From contig QPMI01000401.1 of NCBI GenBank assembly GCA_004431415.1, positions 124,001 through 188,000 of the forward strand: a stretch of 64,000 nucleotides of DNA, given 5' to 3'. This stretch comes from Cyanophora paradoxa. Lineage: Eukaryota > Glaucocystophyceae > Cyanophorales > Cyanophoraceae. Made by a program: the position numbers and the translations under genes. How positions within the stretch are numbered: position 1 is the first letter of the stretch; every line of letters begins with the position of its first letter. Under the pieces are notes generated by a model. The model was not told the DNA's origin, made no database searches, and saw nothing but the letters and a program-made list of their open reading frames with translations. Below, piece by piece: positions 10,868 to 22,084 of the stretch.

Positions 10868-11640
10868 GGGGGATGCTTCGAATTCCATCGTTCGGACGAC
10901 TCCGTTCGCAGACGTCGGAGACGCCCGCGAAAGGTCGCCGCGACGTCGTCGGGCAGAGGGAGACGCAGCTCGCCACCCACTGCCAGCTCGCGCAGTCCCG
11001 TCATATCAGACGCGATGCGCTGCAATGTCGATCAAATATTAATATTAATCCAAATGCAGGCGCACGTTCTTATAATTAAACAGAAATTTTTTAATGAATC
11101 AATGCGCCGAGAGCAAGGATGCCGGAAGCGCGTCGAAAAAAAGTTTCGGAAGCCATTCGTAATCATCATCAACAACGACGAAGGCACGAAGACGAAGGGT
11201 GTGTACTCTGCTCCACGCTGCCAGCGAACGTTCAGCAAGGGCCTCGAACCATGCGGGAGGGAATTCGAGCGTCAGGTCCTGCGCCCCGGCCCGCGTGCGG
11301 TTAACAAAGCTGAAGTGGCGGCGAGGTGCGCGTGGCTGCGGTGGCGCTGGCTATGCATTTGGCGCCTGAATGGAGTCGCACCTGAAGCGCGGTGAAGCGC
11401 AAGAGATTGTCGGCGAGAACACTGGTTCCAATGTACGAGGGCTCGTCGGCCTCTAGTTCGAGGCAGCGAAGGCGCGGCGCGAGGCAGAGGAGCTCCGGAG
11501 GATGTGGAAACTGGAAATTGGAGAGCTTGAGCGCCTCCAGTCGGGTGAGCTGGGCGAGCAACGCGAAGTCCCCGCGAACGGATCCCCGGTCACGAGATAC
11601 GAGACTAAGTGCTGCGTTCAACAGTTTCAACGAAAACGAG
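10868..11640 (-). CDS. Leucine-rich-repeat protein, partial
   Basis: Three exons read on the minus strand. The first (about 11640-11380) contains LLAQLTRLEALKLSNFQF and LLCLAPRLRCLELEAD. The second (about 11283-11098) contains DLTLEFPPAWFEALAE and RVHTLRLRAFVVVDDD. The third (about 11018-10868) contains MTGLRELAVGGELRLPLP. The regularly spaced L/V/F pattern is typical of LRRs, which form a curved binding surface. No start codon is clear, no LRR cap or other domain is seen, and the 3' end runs into the dispersed repeat. The gene may be truncated or decaying. LRR-only proteins cannot be assigned a partner from sequence. Confidence 0.5.
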
Positions 11641-12980
11641 AATTAAATCGGAGTTGAAGATTGCAAGATGAGATTGCAAGGGGGGAAAGAAGACCGAAGG
11701 TCTTCCCCCCTTGCTTCCCGTTCCCTCGCTTCAGCCAAAATGTTTCTATGAGGCCGTTTTCGAGGTCCAGTTTGCAACACCTGAAAAAAATGTTGCTTTA
11801 TTCGCGATCCGATTGGCTCGGTGGACCGGTCAGCTTTCGACTTTCGAGCGTCAAAGTCGAGGGGAAAAAGTGGTTTTCGAGGGGAAAACTAACTTCGAAT
11901 TCTCTCTCTAACTCCGGTCTTCGAATTCCTTGCGCGGTTCTGCATGGAACCAGTTCTCCCTATAGCTGTCTCCTCTAGATTTCGGCTTCCTCGCAGAGCG
12001 TCGCGTACGCCTTAATTGCTCTTCGTCGCGCGGTTCTGCATGGAACCACTTCTCTCTAGCTGTCGACGTCAACGTCTCCTCGAGCTCTAGATTTCCGCTT
12101 CCTCGCAGCTGCAGTGCGCCGCGTACGTCGCACGGTACCCGTGCCGCCTGGACTACTTTTCACTGCGCATGCATCAAGCTTGCACCGCAGTACTGCGTAC
12201 CGCGCTGCCCGCAGCCGAACACGCCAGCCGGGCCGCGCCCGGGGCCCTCTTGTTGCGCTCGGTACTCCGCTGCTCGGCTTCTTGGACTGGCCGCGGTGCT
12301 TGCTTCGGCAGATTAATATTGCGCCGCAGCCTTATGCCCGCTAGCACCTTCGCCAAATTGCGCGCGTGAGTCTGCTGCTGATTAAGTCCGCACCAGATGG
12401 GACGACGATCTGCAGCCGCTTCTGTACATGTACCCGGATCCCGGAGATCTAGACGTCGTCCCGGGGCGGGACTTCGTCGCGTGTGGCGCACGCTGCACGG
12501 TGTCGTCATCATGCAACGGCGGAACTTGCTTACATTGTCCGGACGGAGCCCGTGAACACTTCTGCTGGCGCCAGAGCTTGTTTCGTCATGTCCGGCAGCA
12601 TGCATACTATGATACTATGATACTACATGGTCGCAGCTCTCGAGTTCGTGCAGTTTCGATTGAGCCGCGCGCTGGCAAAAGCGGAGCTGCTAACACACGT
12701 ATTCATTGCAATTGCCACGCAGGGTACTCTTAATTCAGCAGTGCGTGTCCAGTCTTCAGTTGGCGTTTCGCTTTCTGAGATTATACTGTAATAACTGTAT
12801 ACACAGGGCGCCGCAGCTGAAGACCAGAGAAGTCCTCCCACAGGCTTATCGTCGCCTCTACCCCTGGCGGTACCCTCGAGCTCTCGTTGGTTGACATGTA
12901 CATGCATCTCCCGGCCGCAATGACGTGCTCGCTCAGCCTGGAGCGTTTCAACTGCCGCACTCTCAGCCTGGAGCGTTCCA
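11641..12980. other. Region with no supported gene
   Basis: It contains a 96-bp direct duplication (11932-12127) and scattered short frames without splice support. The last part, near 12925-12984, has a 33-bp internal repeat (CTCAGCCTGGAGCGTT twice). Upstream exons of the 12985-13295 gene may lie here but cannot be fixed. Confidence 0.4.
11932..12127 (+). repeat. Two-copy direct repeat, period 96 bp
   Basis: The block starting GCGCGGTTCTGCATGGAACC occurs at 11932 and again at 12028. Both copies continue through a shared TCTAGATTT(C)GGCTTCCTCGCAG-like segment. The second copy carries a short GTCGACGTCAACG insertion. Confidence 0.75.
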
Positions 12981-12984
12981 ACTG

Positions 12985-13295
12985 CGATCGAGAACCTCCA
13001 CGAGGGAGTCCTCAAGCGCCTCCGTGACGCCGGCCTCGCGGATATCGAAATTCAAGACCTTGTCTACCAGATGCGCGGCGGGAGCGAGCAGCGCGCCAGC
13101 CGCGTGGCTCTGCGGGCGCTCGAGGCGGCGGGCCGCCTCACCATGCTCTCGCAAGATCTAGACGGCTCTCTTCAGGACCGGCGCCGCTGGCTGCCGCTCA
13201 CCCCCATGGTCGACTTCCGCCCCGACCCCCTCCAGAAGGCCTGGATCGCCTATGTTTACGGCGAGCCCTCTGCAGACAGCACCATCATCTTTTAG
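12985..13295 (+). CDS. C-terminal exon of an unrecognised protein
   Basis: An open exon reads from about 12985 to a TAG after STIIF. It shows helical acidic stretches (HEGVLKRLRDAGLADIEIQD), then VALRALEAAGRLTMLSQDLD and a short Trp-containing tail (KAWIAYVYGEPSADSTIIF). GC-rich third positions match real exons nearby. No family is recognised and upstream exons were not found, so it is partial in this annotation. Confidence 0.4.
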
Positions 13296-14399
13296 CCAGC
13301 TGTTGAGGGTTAGCGGTAGGCCGTGCGAACACAGTTGATGCGCAGCGTTTTTTCGCTCCAGAACAATCTTTCATATACAGTGCGCTGAATCTGGCCTTTC
13401 ATTGAGGCTTTCCTTTATTCGGTTTGATCGCAGCGTCTGCTTATCGGGCCTTTTCAATTTTTTCAATCATTAGCTCGCACGGCGTAATTTCTCGCTTCGG
13501 CTCGATCAAGGATGTACGCTAAGATATCTGATCATCGGATCGTGATTTCGAATATACTGCCGGCCGTACACTCTAATTGACTACAATTGGATGCCTGCAT
13601 AGCGATCAGGGGGCTGCAAACGAGGCTAAGGTCTACGTCAAGACCGACAGCTACGAGTATGCTGGCCTCTGGGCGCCTCAAGGGACAGGGTGGGCGGGAA
13701 CACGAAATTGCGGCTCGGGCGCCGCGCTTGTTTTGCCGCGAAAAACGCGTTTTGCCGCTTCGAAGGTCGACTCGCAGCTTATTTGCATCATCCAGGTCCA
13801 GCAGCGACCTTTCCGCTGCAGCTGGCCCCGCAACAGAGGAAAGGAGGGCGAGTCTGGCCTCCAGCGGGTCGTAACAAAGAGGCTCGTGTTTGAATTACCT
13901 TGAATTCATGTCGTGTTTTTACGACCTAACAAGGTCGTAACAAGGTTTTTACCTTGAATTAATGTCGTGCTTGCACTTTAAATATTTGTTAGAGTCTCAT
14001 CCATGGCATAATCAGAGTCTGACAACTAGCACGTGTATGTGGCTCTATAGCTAAATCTGGCCATGGACTCCGGGAGGTCATTGGATCTGGCCATGGCGCT
14101 GGATCTCGCTCTGTGCCACATGATCATGATCGTGATTGATGTGTACAACAGAAGGGCATTCTGTACTGCTGTATTTAATATGAAGGGAGATACGCTTGCA
14201 TCATGGCATATGCGTGGAAGTTTCACGGGCCACGACGCATGTGGCCATTGATGCCGATATCGATCAAGAGCTGTACATGTTAGATGCGCCTTCGTCGATA
14301 TTATCGATGCCGGCCTGTCGGAATTCGAAGACCAGCGACTCAGTGAGTTCACGGATGCTGCTCACGGAGTCACGCCGCCCGGTCAGAATTCGAACGCAC
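13296..14399. other. Region with no supported gene
   Basis: AT-richer DNA with no exon chain. A short internal duplication near 13868-13972 repeats GTCGTAACAA and TTGAATT(A/C)ATGTCGTG. Confidence 0.4.
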
Positions 14400-14796
14400 T
14401 GAATTCGGAGTCTCAAACTGCGCATCGATGTCTTCCAACTCGTCCTCGAACGCCGCGAGCACCCCGTCCACCGCATCCCCCGCGGTCGCCGCCTCTTCGA
14501 ATTCGAAGTCATCCACGGCGAGCGTCTGCCGGATTGATATTCGTCATTTAATTTGCTGCACGTGCACGCGCAAGCGCACGTGCAACACGGCATGCACAAA
14601 CATCGATCTAGAAGTTGGGGGGCCCGGCCCCGGGGGCCCCGGGCATGTGCATGCGCACCATGTTCTCCTCGTCGAGCTGGATCGCCTTGCATGACTGCTT
14701 TGGCCCATTGTTGATCACCGCCACGCCTCCCAGCTTCTTGCATGCGGCGTTGCTCGCAGCCGTATCGATGAAGACCTTGCACGCCTTATCCGCTGG
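14400..14796 (-). CDS. Unrecognised protein, two exons
   Basis: On the minus strand, an exon after an acceptor at about 14796 encodes ADKACKVFIDTAASNAACKK followed by a Gly/Val core (LGGVAVINNGPKQSCKAIQ) and DEENMVRMHMPG, up to a TAG at 14608. A second open segment (about 14545-14400) encodes the acidic DDFEFEEAATAGDAVDGVL and EDELEDIDAQ. Codon use fits genes here. No family is recognised, and the link between the two segments is not proven. Confidence 0.35.
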
Positions 14797-14879
14797 TCAC
14801 GGGCCGGGTCAAATCCAACGCATATGCGTGTCAGCATTTGGATGGCGCCCGGCCCGGTGGGCTCGCAGCTGCAGATAAT

Positions 14880-15744
14880 ATCGATCCGATCATGATCACG
14901 CACCAAAGCAGTTGAGCGTCGAATTGTTGCCGCCCATCTTCCGAAGTTGAAGCTTTCACGCGTACGCTTAAAGCTTCTGCTCAGCGGCTTTTTGCAAATC
15001 CGGATCAGACTGGAGCTCAGCTCAGCGGGACCGGACTCGGGGACAGATCTAGACTGAGAGTCGACCTGCAGACTGCAGCTGCTCACTGACTCTGATTACG
15101 GTACGTATACGTCCTCAGACCGTGGGCCCGTATACGCAGTGTATTACGCACGCGCGCGTGCATACACGGTGATACACCGCGGCGCACGTGGACCGTGGCC
15201 AGCTGCAGTGCACGTGGGTCCACAGTGCCACGGTGATCATGACTTTCACTGTGCTAGATAGTAGAAACTAGGCATGCACAGGCTCTCACTGAGTCAGCTG
15301 TAGCCTGCACTGCCCTGCAGGCTGCACTGCGGCAGCCTGCAGCTTGCAGGCAGCAGTACCGCAGCTTTGCCGCAGCAGGCTGCCAGCAGCGCCCTTGCCG
15401 AATTCCGGCAATTTCCGGGGCAAGTAGCCGCTGAGCCTTGAAGTAGGCTAGTAGCCTGTTGAGCCTAGTTGAAGGCTACTAGGAGCCTCCGGGATTCGAG
15501 TCTCGCGAGAGCACCATTTCGCGAGACTCGAATCCCGGAGGGATCCCCGGATCCCGAGTCGCGAATCGATGGACTCGCGAGTCGCGATCGACCCGAGGTC
15601 ATGATCACGGGGGTTTTCTTCAATTCAATGCATATGATTTCTTGGCTATCTTTCACCGGGCTATCTTTCTTATTTTCACTGTTTCTGACAAATTCTCACT
15701 TTCTCCGTGACCGCGCACGGTGACGCCGCGGCTTGACCGTCGGA
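14880..15744. other. Palindrome-rich spacer
   Basis: No exon is supported. The stretch is dense in short palindromes and CTGCAG-type repeats (15290-15390), and includes the perfect hairpin at 15486-15541. Confidence 0.5.
15486..15541. repeat. Perfect 23-bp inverted repeat (hairpin)
   Basis: The arms at 15486-15508 and 15519-15541 are exact reverse complements, with a 10-base loop. The arm includes GGGATTCGAGTCTCGCGA. It could form a cruciform or an RNA stem. No poly-T or terminator context supports a defined role. Confidence 0.85.
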
Positions 15745-16108
15745 CAAGTACAAGACAAGTACCGTTAATTAATATAATGCGCCAGGATTTAATGCGCTTC
15801 TAGGAGTAGTTTCTACAGTAGTTTCTAGCTTAGCGCAAGTACAAGACAAGTACCGTTAATTAATATAATGCGCCAGGATTTAATGCGCTTCTAGGAGTAG
15901 TTTCTACAGTAGTTTCTAGCTTAGCGCAAGTACAAGACAAGTACCGTTAATTAATATAATGCGCCAGGATTTAATGCGTTTCTAGGAGTAGTTTCTACAG
16001 TAGTTTCTAGCTTAGCGCAAGTACAAGACAAGTACCGTTAATTAATATAATGCGCCAGGATTTAATGCGTTTCTAGGAGTAGTTTCTACAGTAGTTTCTA
16101 GCTTAGCG
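15745..16108 (+). repeat. Four 91-bp tandem repeats
   Basis: Units start with CAAGTACAAGACAAGTACCG at 15745, 15836, 15927 and 16018, a strict 91-bp period. Copies are nearly identical, with a single visible C/T difference near GCGCTTC versus GCGTTTC. A short TTAGCGC array follows to about 16126. Confidence 0.95.
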
Positions 16109-16277
16109 CTTAGCGCTTAGCGCTTAAAGCGGTCGGTATAATTCCGCATGAAAACGCATTAATTTTAATATTTTTTTTGAGAGACTACGGTGGGGCGAAC
16201 CCCCCGTAGGTAGTGATATTAGGGACAACAAAGCAATCACAAATCAAAGATACAGTAAACTAGCACAAAATACAGAA

Positions 16278-19200
16278 TCAAGAGGGATCACGAGAAGGGA
16301 CACGATCAGAAGAACGCAAAAGATAAGGAGAACGAGCACGAGGAGAAGGAGTAGAAGAGCTCAAGGGCGTCGACGCAGAAGTACTAGTCACACTAGAACG
16401 ACGAGGAGCACGGGGACGCAGCAAATAAGGAGAACGAGCACGAGGAACTACAGTCGAAGACGAAGATCTAGACGAAGACGACAAGACAGAGCTAACAGCA
16501 GAACTAGAAGACGTAGTCGCAGGAGGCAAAGGCGGTAGAACAGTAGGAGAGGCGAAACGTAGGACACCACTAGAGGGGAAAGTCGAAGCTGGCGGAGTGT
16601 CTAAACGGAATCGAGATTGTAGAGTTGGTAAAACAATGGACGGCTGAAGACTAATCTGAGGAACTGGGGACGACACGAGGAAAGGGGCAGAGCTCGGGTG
16701 CAGACTCGGAATCGGCAGTATAAGAGGAGGGGCGAAACGCAAGCCAGTAGTGACAGGGAAGGCAGACGATGGGGCTGAACCAGGCGGGAGAGGCAAATAT
16801 AGCAAAGTAGAAGAGAGAGAAGGGTACACACGAGGAACGTCACCATACACAAAATACTCGCTGCCAAAAACTATACGGTCTGACGGTCGCTGAAGATAAA
16901 GAGGCGGAACTGCCTGAAGGCTAACAGTGAGAGATGGAGGAGGAAGAGGCAGAGCTAACGACAAAGGGAACGGAATCAAAGGTACAGGGAAGGCATGGAA
17001 TACACGAGGAACTGGAAGGTGGAGGGGACCAGTGCTTCTAACTAACATCGATGAAGCATCTGATGGAGGTGACGGCAAAACAACTGAGGGTAAACTAAGT
17101 TGAGGTGAAGCGAAAATGGATACAAGACTATCATGAATCAAAGGGGGCCATGCAGGAACCGGTGGGCGAGGTGGATCTGGCGGGACAGCCAGTGGGGAAG
17201 CCGAAGGGACAGGAGAGGAAAGCCGCAGGCGCTGAGACACATGTACAGGGGACGGATCGGCATCGGGAGGCAAGGTTGAATTCGACGGAGACCGGGGGCG
17301 GCGGATTCGTGAAACGGAAGGTATCGGAGAAGGACTAGGGGGGGGCAGGGAAGTACGGAGCCGCTGAGCAGGTGGCGACGGTGAGGGTGCAGGGGAGCGA
17401 ATCCGTCGCAAAGTCGGAACAGGCTGACGGGGCTCGGTATACGTAGCCGCAGCTGCAGGAGCCGGAGCAAGCATTGGAGGTGCCGGATCCGGAGACTGGA
17501 GGCGGGGGCGCTGGGCAGGAGGCACAGGATCTGGAGGATTCTCTGAAATAGAGGGGGTTCGAGGTCGGCGAACGCCACGGGCGTTAGCAGGATGTTTATC
17601 AGCCCGAACATGACGGTCACGATCAGCAGAAGACTGAAAGTTCTTCCCACAGATAGGGCATATTAATGTGGAGGCAGAAGCGGAGCTAGCGCTAGCATCG
17701 GCAGACGAGCTCAAACGAGAACTCGAGGGAGCCGGTATCGAAGCTGTATACGTAACAGCGCTAGCAGATGGCCTCGCAATGTGCTGAACTTGAGGATTCA
17801 CGCCGACGCCATTAACTGTAGCAGCAGGCCTAGGGGCAGCGACTGCAGGGGGGCCCGGGGCCGCGACTGCTGGGGGGCCCGAGCGCTGTAAAGGGATAGT
17901 TCCGCGCACAGAGAAGAAGCTCGCATCAAAAATAGACTGAGGGGGGCTAGGGCGGTCACGTGACTCAGGGTCTGAACCATCGTAATCAGAGCCCTCCCCT
18001 AAATGCCGTAAACGAAGAAGCTCAATGCGCTCGACAGCAGGAGGCGACGTAATCTCGAGAATATCCAGGAAACGTTTCCACAAGTTTAGCAGAGCATTAA
18101 CTGAGTACACTGGTACCCGCTCAGCAAGTAAATTATCGGGTGAGAGATATGCACGGGACAGCTGAAAAATTGCGTAAATGCCCGCCAAAATATAACCGAG
18201 ATACCGAACACAGAAATCGGCGTCCACCGAAGATGTGATCAATGTCCCCGCAACACCGGGGACTTGTGGATCTAGAATAGCGGAGAACGTAATAGGAGGC
18301 AATGGTAAAGAGGGCTGCACGTCCTCGGGCAAAGCCTCTGCTAAGGATGTGAGCTCAGCATGCATGGCCCGCCAAAAACCCTGCACCACAGGGCAATCAA
18401 AGAAAACGTGCCGCACTGAACGCTGCTGCCCATCATTACAAGCGCGGCAGAAGATAGCCGCGACCGGCGGCCGTTGTAAAGAGGGGAAAGCCTTAAATCG
18501 GAGACGGAAGAGGACATCGAGCCACAGCATAGGAAAGGCACGAAGGGCGACGAGCTGAGACACGCGATTAAGAGGGAGGTCCAGACCCCAGTGTTCTGAA
18601 GGCATCTTAGCCCTACTCCGCACCCGCCACAGTCGCTGTACCTCGAGCTGGTAAAAGCGCCGAACAGAAAAGCCCTGAAGCGTGAGCATCTTATCAAATG
18701 TGAAAGCAAAACTGCTGTAGGAAAGCGTAGCTGTCGAACCCGTGCCAAGCGAAACCAGAATTGGACGCGAACCTCTGCGCAAAGAAATAAAATACTGGGA
18801 CGAAAGCACATGAAGCGGCAAGAGGCCAGCTGGTACGCCGGGGTACAAGAGCGGATCTGGAGGGCGGCCACGGGGCCACGGGACGAAATCCAACACCCGT
18901 GGGACAATCTCACCTTCAAAAAGAGGGAAGGCCACAAAAAAGCCCGAGGGACCCCTAAGATACACATATTTATCATCTTTCGATTTATACCATAAGAAAC
19001 GTTCCGGCACGGCATTAGCAGTCAGCGTTGGAAGCCAACTGGACGGCAGGGCACGACAAATTTGATCAAAGGCAGCAATATAATCAACTAGCATTGCAGG
19101 GGGAGCACGAAATCGGTGCAACTGTACATCCCAAATGTCAGCGACGCGCTGTACACCGGCTCTCGCAAACTCAGTGTGTGTCTGGGCTGCAATGTCGCTA

Positions 19201-20362
19201 GGAAGAACATATAAAGGATTAAGAAAAATAGGCTGGGTCAAAATTTGATGCACGGTTGTAGGAGATGCAACGGCTTGACGGTCTCGCCACGCCTCAAACA
19301 GCATCTGCCAAAGCGGTGGCAAATGCAATCTTGGTAAGATGGCAGATACATCAAGCCCCAAAATGACATTAGCATAAGAGAATGGAGCCAACTGACGGTC
19401 TATTTGGAATTGAATATATTCCTTCCAAGGAGCTGAACAGGCCGGGTCGTTAAGGAAGGCAAGCCATTTAGACTTTAAAGCCAGTGAAAACGTAACAATA
19501 TCTGGGCAATTTAATCCACCGTCTTGAAACGGAAGCGCCGTAACATATGTAGATACGGAGCCGCGTACACCCGAAAAGTTGCGGATTAAATTACTCCAAG
19601 CTTTATAACGATCACCTCCCGGTTCTAAAATATACAGCGGATAATGTAGTGATCCCACAATAGCAGCCCACGCAAGTAAAACACCAGAGCGTAGAGGCAT
19701 CCGATTTCGGTTAACTGACTGTGCGCGCAGAACGAGAGCAGCAGTCTTTTTATTCCAAAACCGGTCATGCACGAGCTCCAGAGGGAACCCGAGATATTTG
19801 GCGATCTTGGCATCTGCAGAAATCTCAGAAGGATCAATCTTCATACGCTCAAAAGGACAATCAGGTGGAAGAGATAGATTTGAGTGCATGGGTAGTATAT
19901 GCGATTTTTCGAGATTGATTTTCGCCCCTGTTAGCCGTTGAAATTTCTTAATGAGAGCGTCCCAAATGGGGAATTCCGCAAAGGAGGCAATAAGGGGAAC
20001 AGTATCATCAGCAAACTGGAGGACCTTGCATATGGACCGCCCAGAAATTCGCACCCCGCGTATACGGGGTTCAGTATCGATTAACATGATTAATAGATGC
20101 GCGCACAAATTATATAGATATGGCGATAGAGGACCACCCTGCCGGACTCCGCACCGGATAGGAAACCGAGGCGTTGTCCAGCCATTAATATGGATCATCC
20201 CCGACAGATCAGAATACAAAAGACGGACCCAGTCAGTAAAGTATGACCCAAATCCATATTGATTCAAGGTCCAGAAAAGAAACTCCCAATTCACCCGATC
20301 ATAGGCTTTGGAGAAATCAAGGAACCCCAAACAAAGTTCCTCGAGATCGGGATTATCCCCTC
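16278..20362 (-). pseudogene. LINE reverse transcriptase and C-terminal part
   Basis: The frame continues the polyprotein after a frameshift. It has RT motifs GFLDFSKAYDRVNWEF, RQGGPLSPYLYN and the catalytic FADD in LQFADDTVPLIA, followed by AKINLEKSH. About 600 residues on is a zf-RVT-like HVFFDCPVVQGFW. Then comes a C2H2 finger (CPICGKNF, then HVRADKH) and a roughly 350-residue Ser/Pro-rich tail with repeated RARSPYLLR, ending at 16278. The RT core is intact by eye. The long open tail argues for a young element or one kept open by selection. A finger after the RT is unusual. It is called a pseudogene because its upstream half is out of frame. Confidence 0.85.
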
Positions 20363-22074
20363 ATAATACATCAATAAATATACGAGCATAAATTGATGCA
20401 CCGCAGAACGTTTGGTGATAAAACCCGACTGATATTTTGATATTAAGCGGGGCATAATTGGGGTCAAGCGGTTAGATAATGCCCGCTCGACTGCTCGCTC
20501 CTCCACATTCGATAGAGCGATAGGCCGGCGGTTAGTGACTAAAGTCGCATCCGTACCAGGTTTCGGAATTGGGACAATGAGGATATCTCGTAGCGAGCCA
20601 GGGGCCGCCTTCCGATTATGCATAGCCTTAAGGTATTCCATAAAATCTGGACCAATGTCGTCCCAGAAAGTACTATAAAATTCAGGTACTAAACCATCAA
20701 GTCCAGGGGATTTTCTAAGCCCAGATATATCCTTAAACGATTGCAATAATTCATAGGCGGCCAGTGGGGTATCGAGATCCACGGCCTCCCGCGGTATGAG
20801 TTTATAAGGCGCATACAGTGACGCACATTCAGCCCGTTCATCACGATGCGCCGCCACCACACTTTGAGCTTGCTGACCATCGTATAGATCAGCGAAATGA
20901 GCTGCCGACAACGTCATAAGCACGAAGGGATTATCAGTAGCATAAGAGGGATCCGGGGTGTTGGCCGGCCGGAGTTTACTCTCACATCCGGTCTCCTGCT
21001 CAGCAGTGCCGAAATAATGAGTGAAAAACTCCCGACTCGATGTGGCCTCGTTCTGACTTGAGAATAGCGAATCAGCTTGAACGGCAGCCCTACACACTTG
21101 AGGCATGCGTTCCCGCAGCTCTCTATAAAGAGCAGAGCGGCCACTCAAGAAACTGTCCCGCAAGATCTCGCCCTGCGAATAGGCGGTGATGAGACGTTCG
21201 AGACGTTTCATGGCAGACCAGTAAGCCGACTTATTCTTGCGCCGCTCAGTCGACTCCCACGCAGAGAGAGCAGTCTGTAGATACCGTTTAAGAGCTTCGA
21301 AGCGAAGAATAGAATCGGATGCAGGCGAAGGCCACTCAGCACGCCACATCTGAAAAACCTTCCGAATTTCAGCGAGATACGCTGGGTTCTTCCCATAAAG
21401 GTCCCATCGCATCTTCCAGCGACCCGGCCCACGCTGATGAGCTGGAGGGGACAGCGTGAGTTGAACTCCAATGTGATCAGAAAGAGGCCTATCAAGATGT
21501 CTGGAAGTGTATTTCATCCATGGGACGAGCACTGGGTTCCATGCGAGTAGGGATTGAGAGACAAAGAAATAATCTAGACGAGATTCGACGGCCCCCGAGG
21601 CTGCCTGGGCATTAGTCCGATAAAACGTTTTAAACCGATTAGACCGGCGCTCATCCGTAGCAAGCGATGCAACATCCTGGAGTTGATATTGCGAGCAAAC
21701 CGCTTCAAAGGATGCAGGGGGCGACACCCGCCCCGAAGTACTGTTCGCGTCAGAAGGCAAAAGGTGAAAGTTAAAATCACCACATAAGATTAAACGGGAC
21801 CCCACAGGAACGACCGACTCCAGAGTATGACTCAATGTCTCGTAGAAGCCTAACCGTTCAGCATCCTGAACAGGTGCGTAAATGTTGCACAGGTAAATAT
21901 TTACAGTTCCAGAGCGCAACAAGAACAGCTGCAGCCGGGAACTCTGTGCAGGAGCTAGCGAGGTAATGCTAAATCGCTTATTAGGGAAGAGAGTAGCTAC
22001 ACCTTGACTGGCAACTTCTGGATTGAAAGCCCAGTACGAAGGGGTAGCCCCCCACTTGCCCTTCAGAAAATCAG
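20291..22074 (-). pseudogene. LINE endonuclease and RT N-terminal part
   Basis: The open frame starts inside the endonuclease (WGATPSYWAFNPEVASQGVA). It keeps CGDFNFHLLPSD, SRLDYFFVSQSLL and the terminal SDH of an apurinic-type endonuclease. RT finger motifs follow, with IVPIPKPGTDATLVTNRRPI and SNVEERAVERALSNRL. The frame diverges at a GGGG run (plus CCCC at 20357-20360), where one base appears lost, and then stops at 20291 while the catalytic RT frame continues. Loss of the endonuclease N-terminus plus the frameshift makes this copy non-autonomous unless the shift is a sequencing error. Confidence 0.88.
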
Positions 22075-22084
22075 CGCATTAATT

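Larger units (their letters stand above)
16165..22074 (-). mobile_element. LINE (non-LTR retrotransposon), 5'-truncated
   Basis: It carries an endonuclease/exonuclease/phosphatase domain, reverse transcriptase, zf-RVT motif and an A-rich 3' tail (T8 at 16171-16178 on the plus strand). It is flanked by a 10-bp direct repeat CGCATTAATT at 16155-16164 and 22075-22084, the expected target-site duplication. The endonuclease N-terminus, including the metal-binding QETH-type region, is missing, as is usual for 5'-truncated LINE insertions. Base composition is less GC-rich than the neighbouring genes. Confidence 0.93.

Noticed and set aside
13868-13972. GTCGTAACAAGGTTT looks like the 3' end of 18S rRNA
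   Set aside because: The match stops after 15 bases, no other rRNA sequence surrounds it, and the word is part of a local duplication with GTCGTAACAAAGAGG.
15745-16108. Regular repeats as a CRISPR array
   Set aside because: The units are contiguous 91-bp copies without unique spacers, in eukaryotic DNA.
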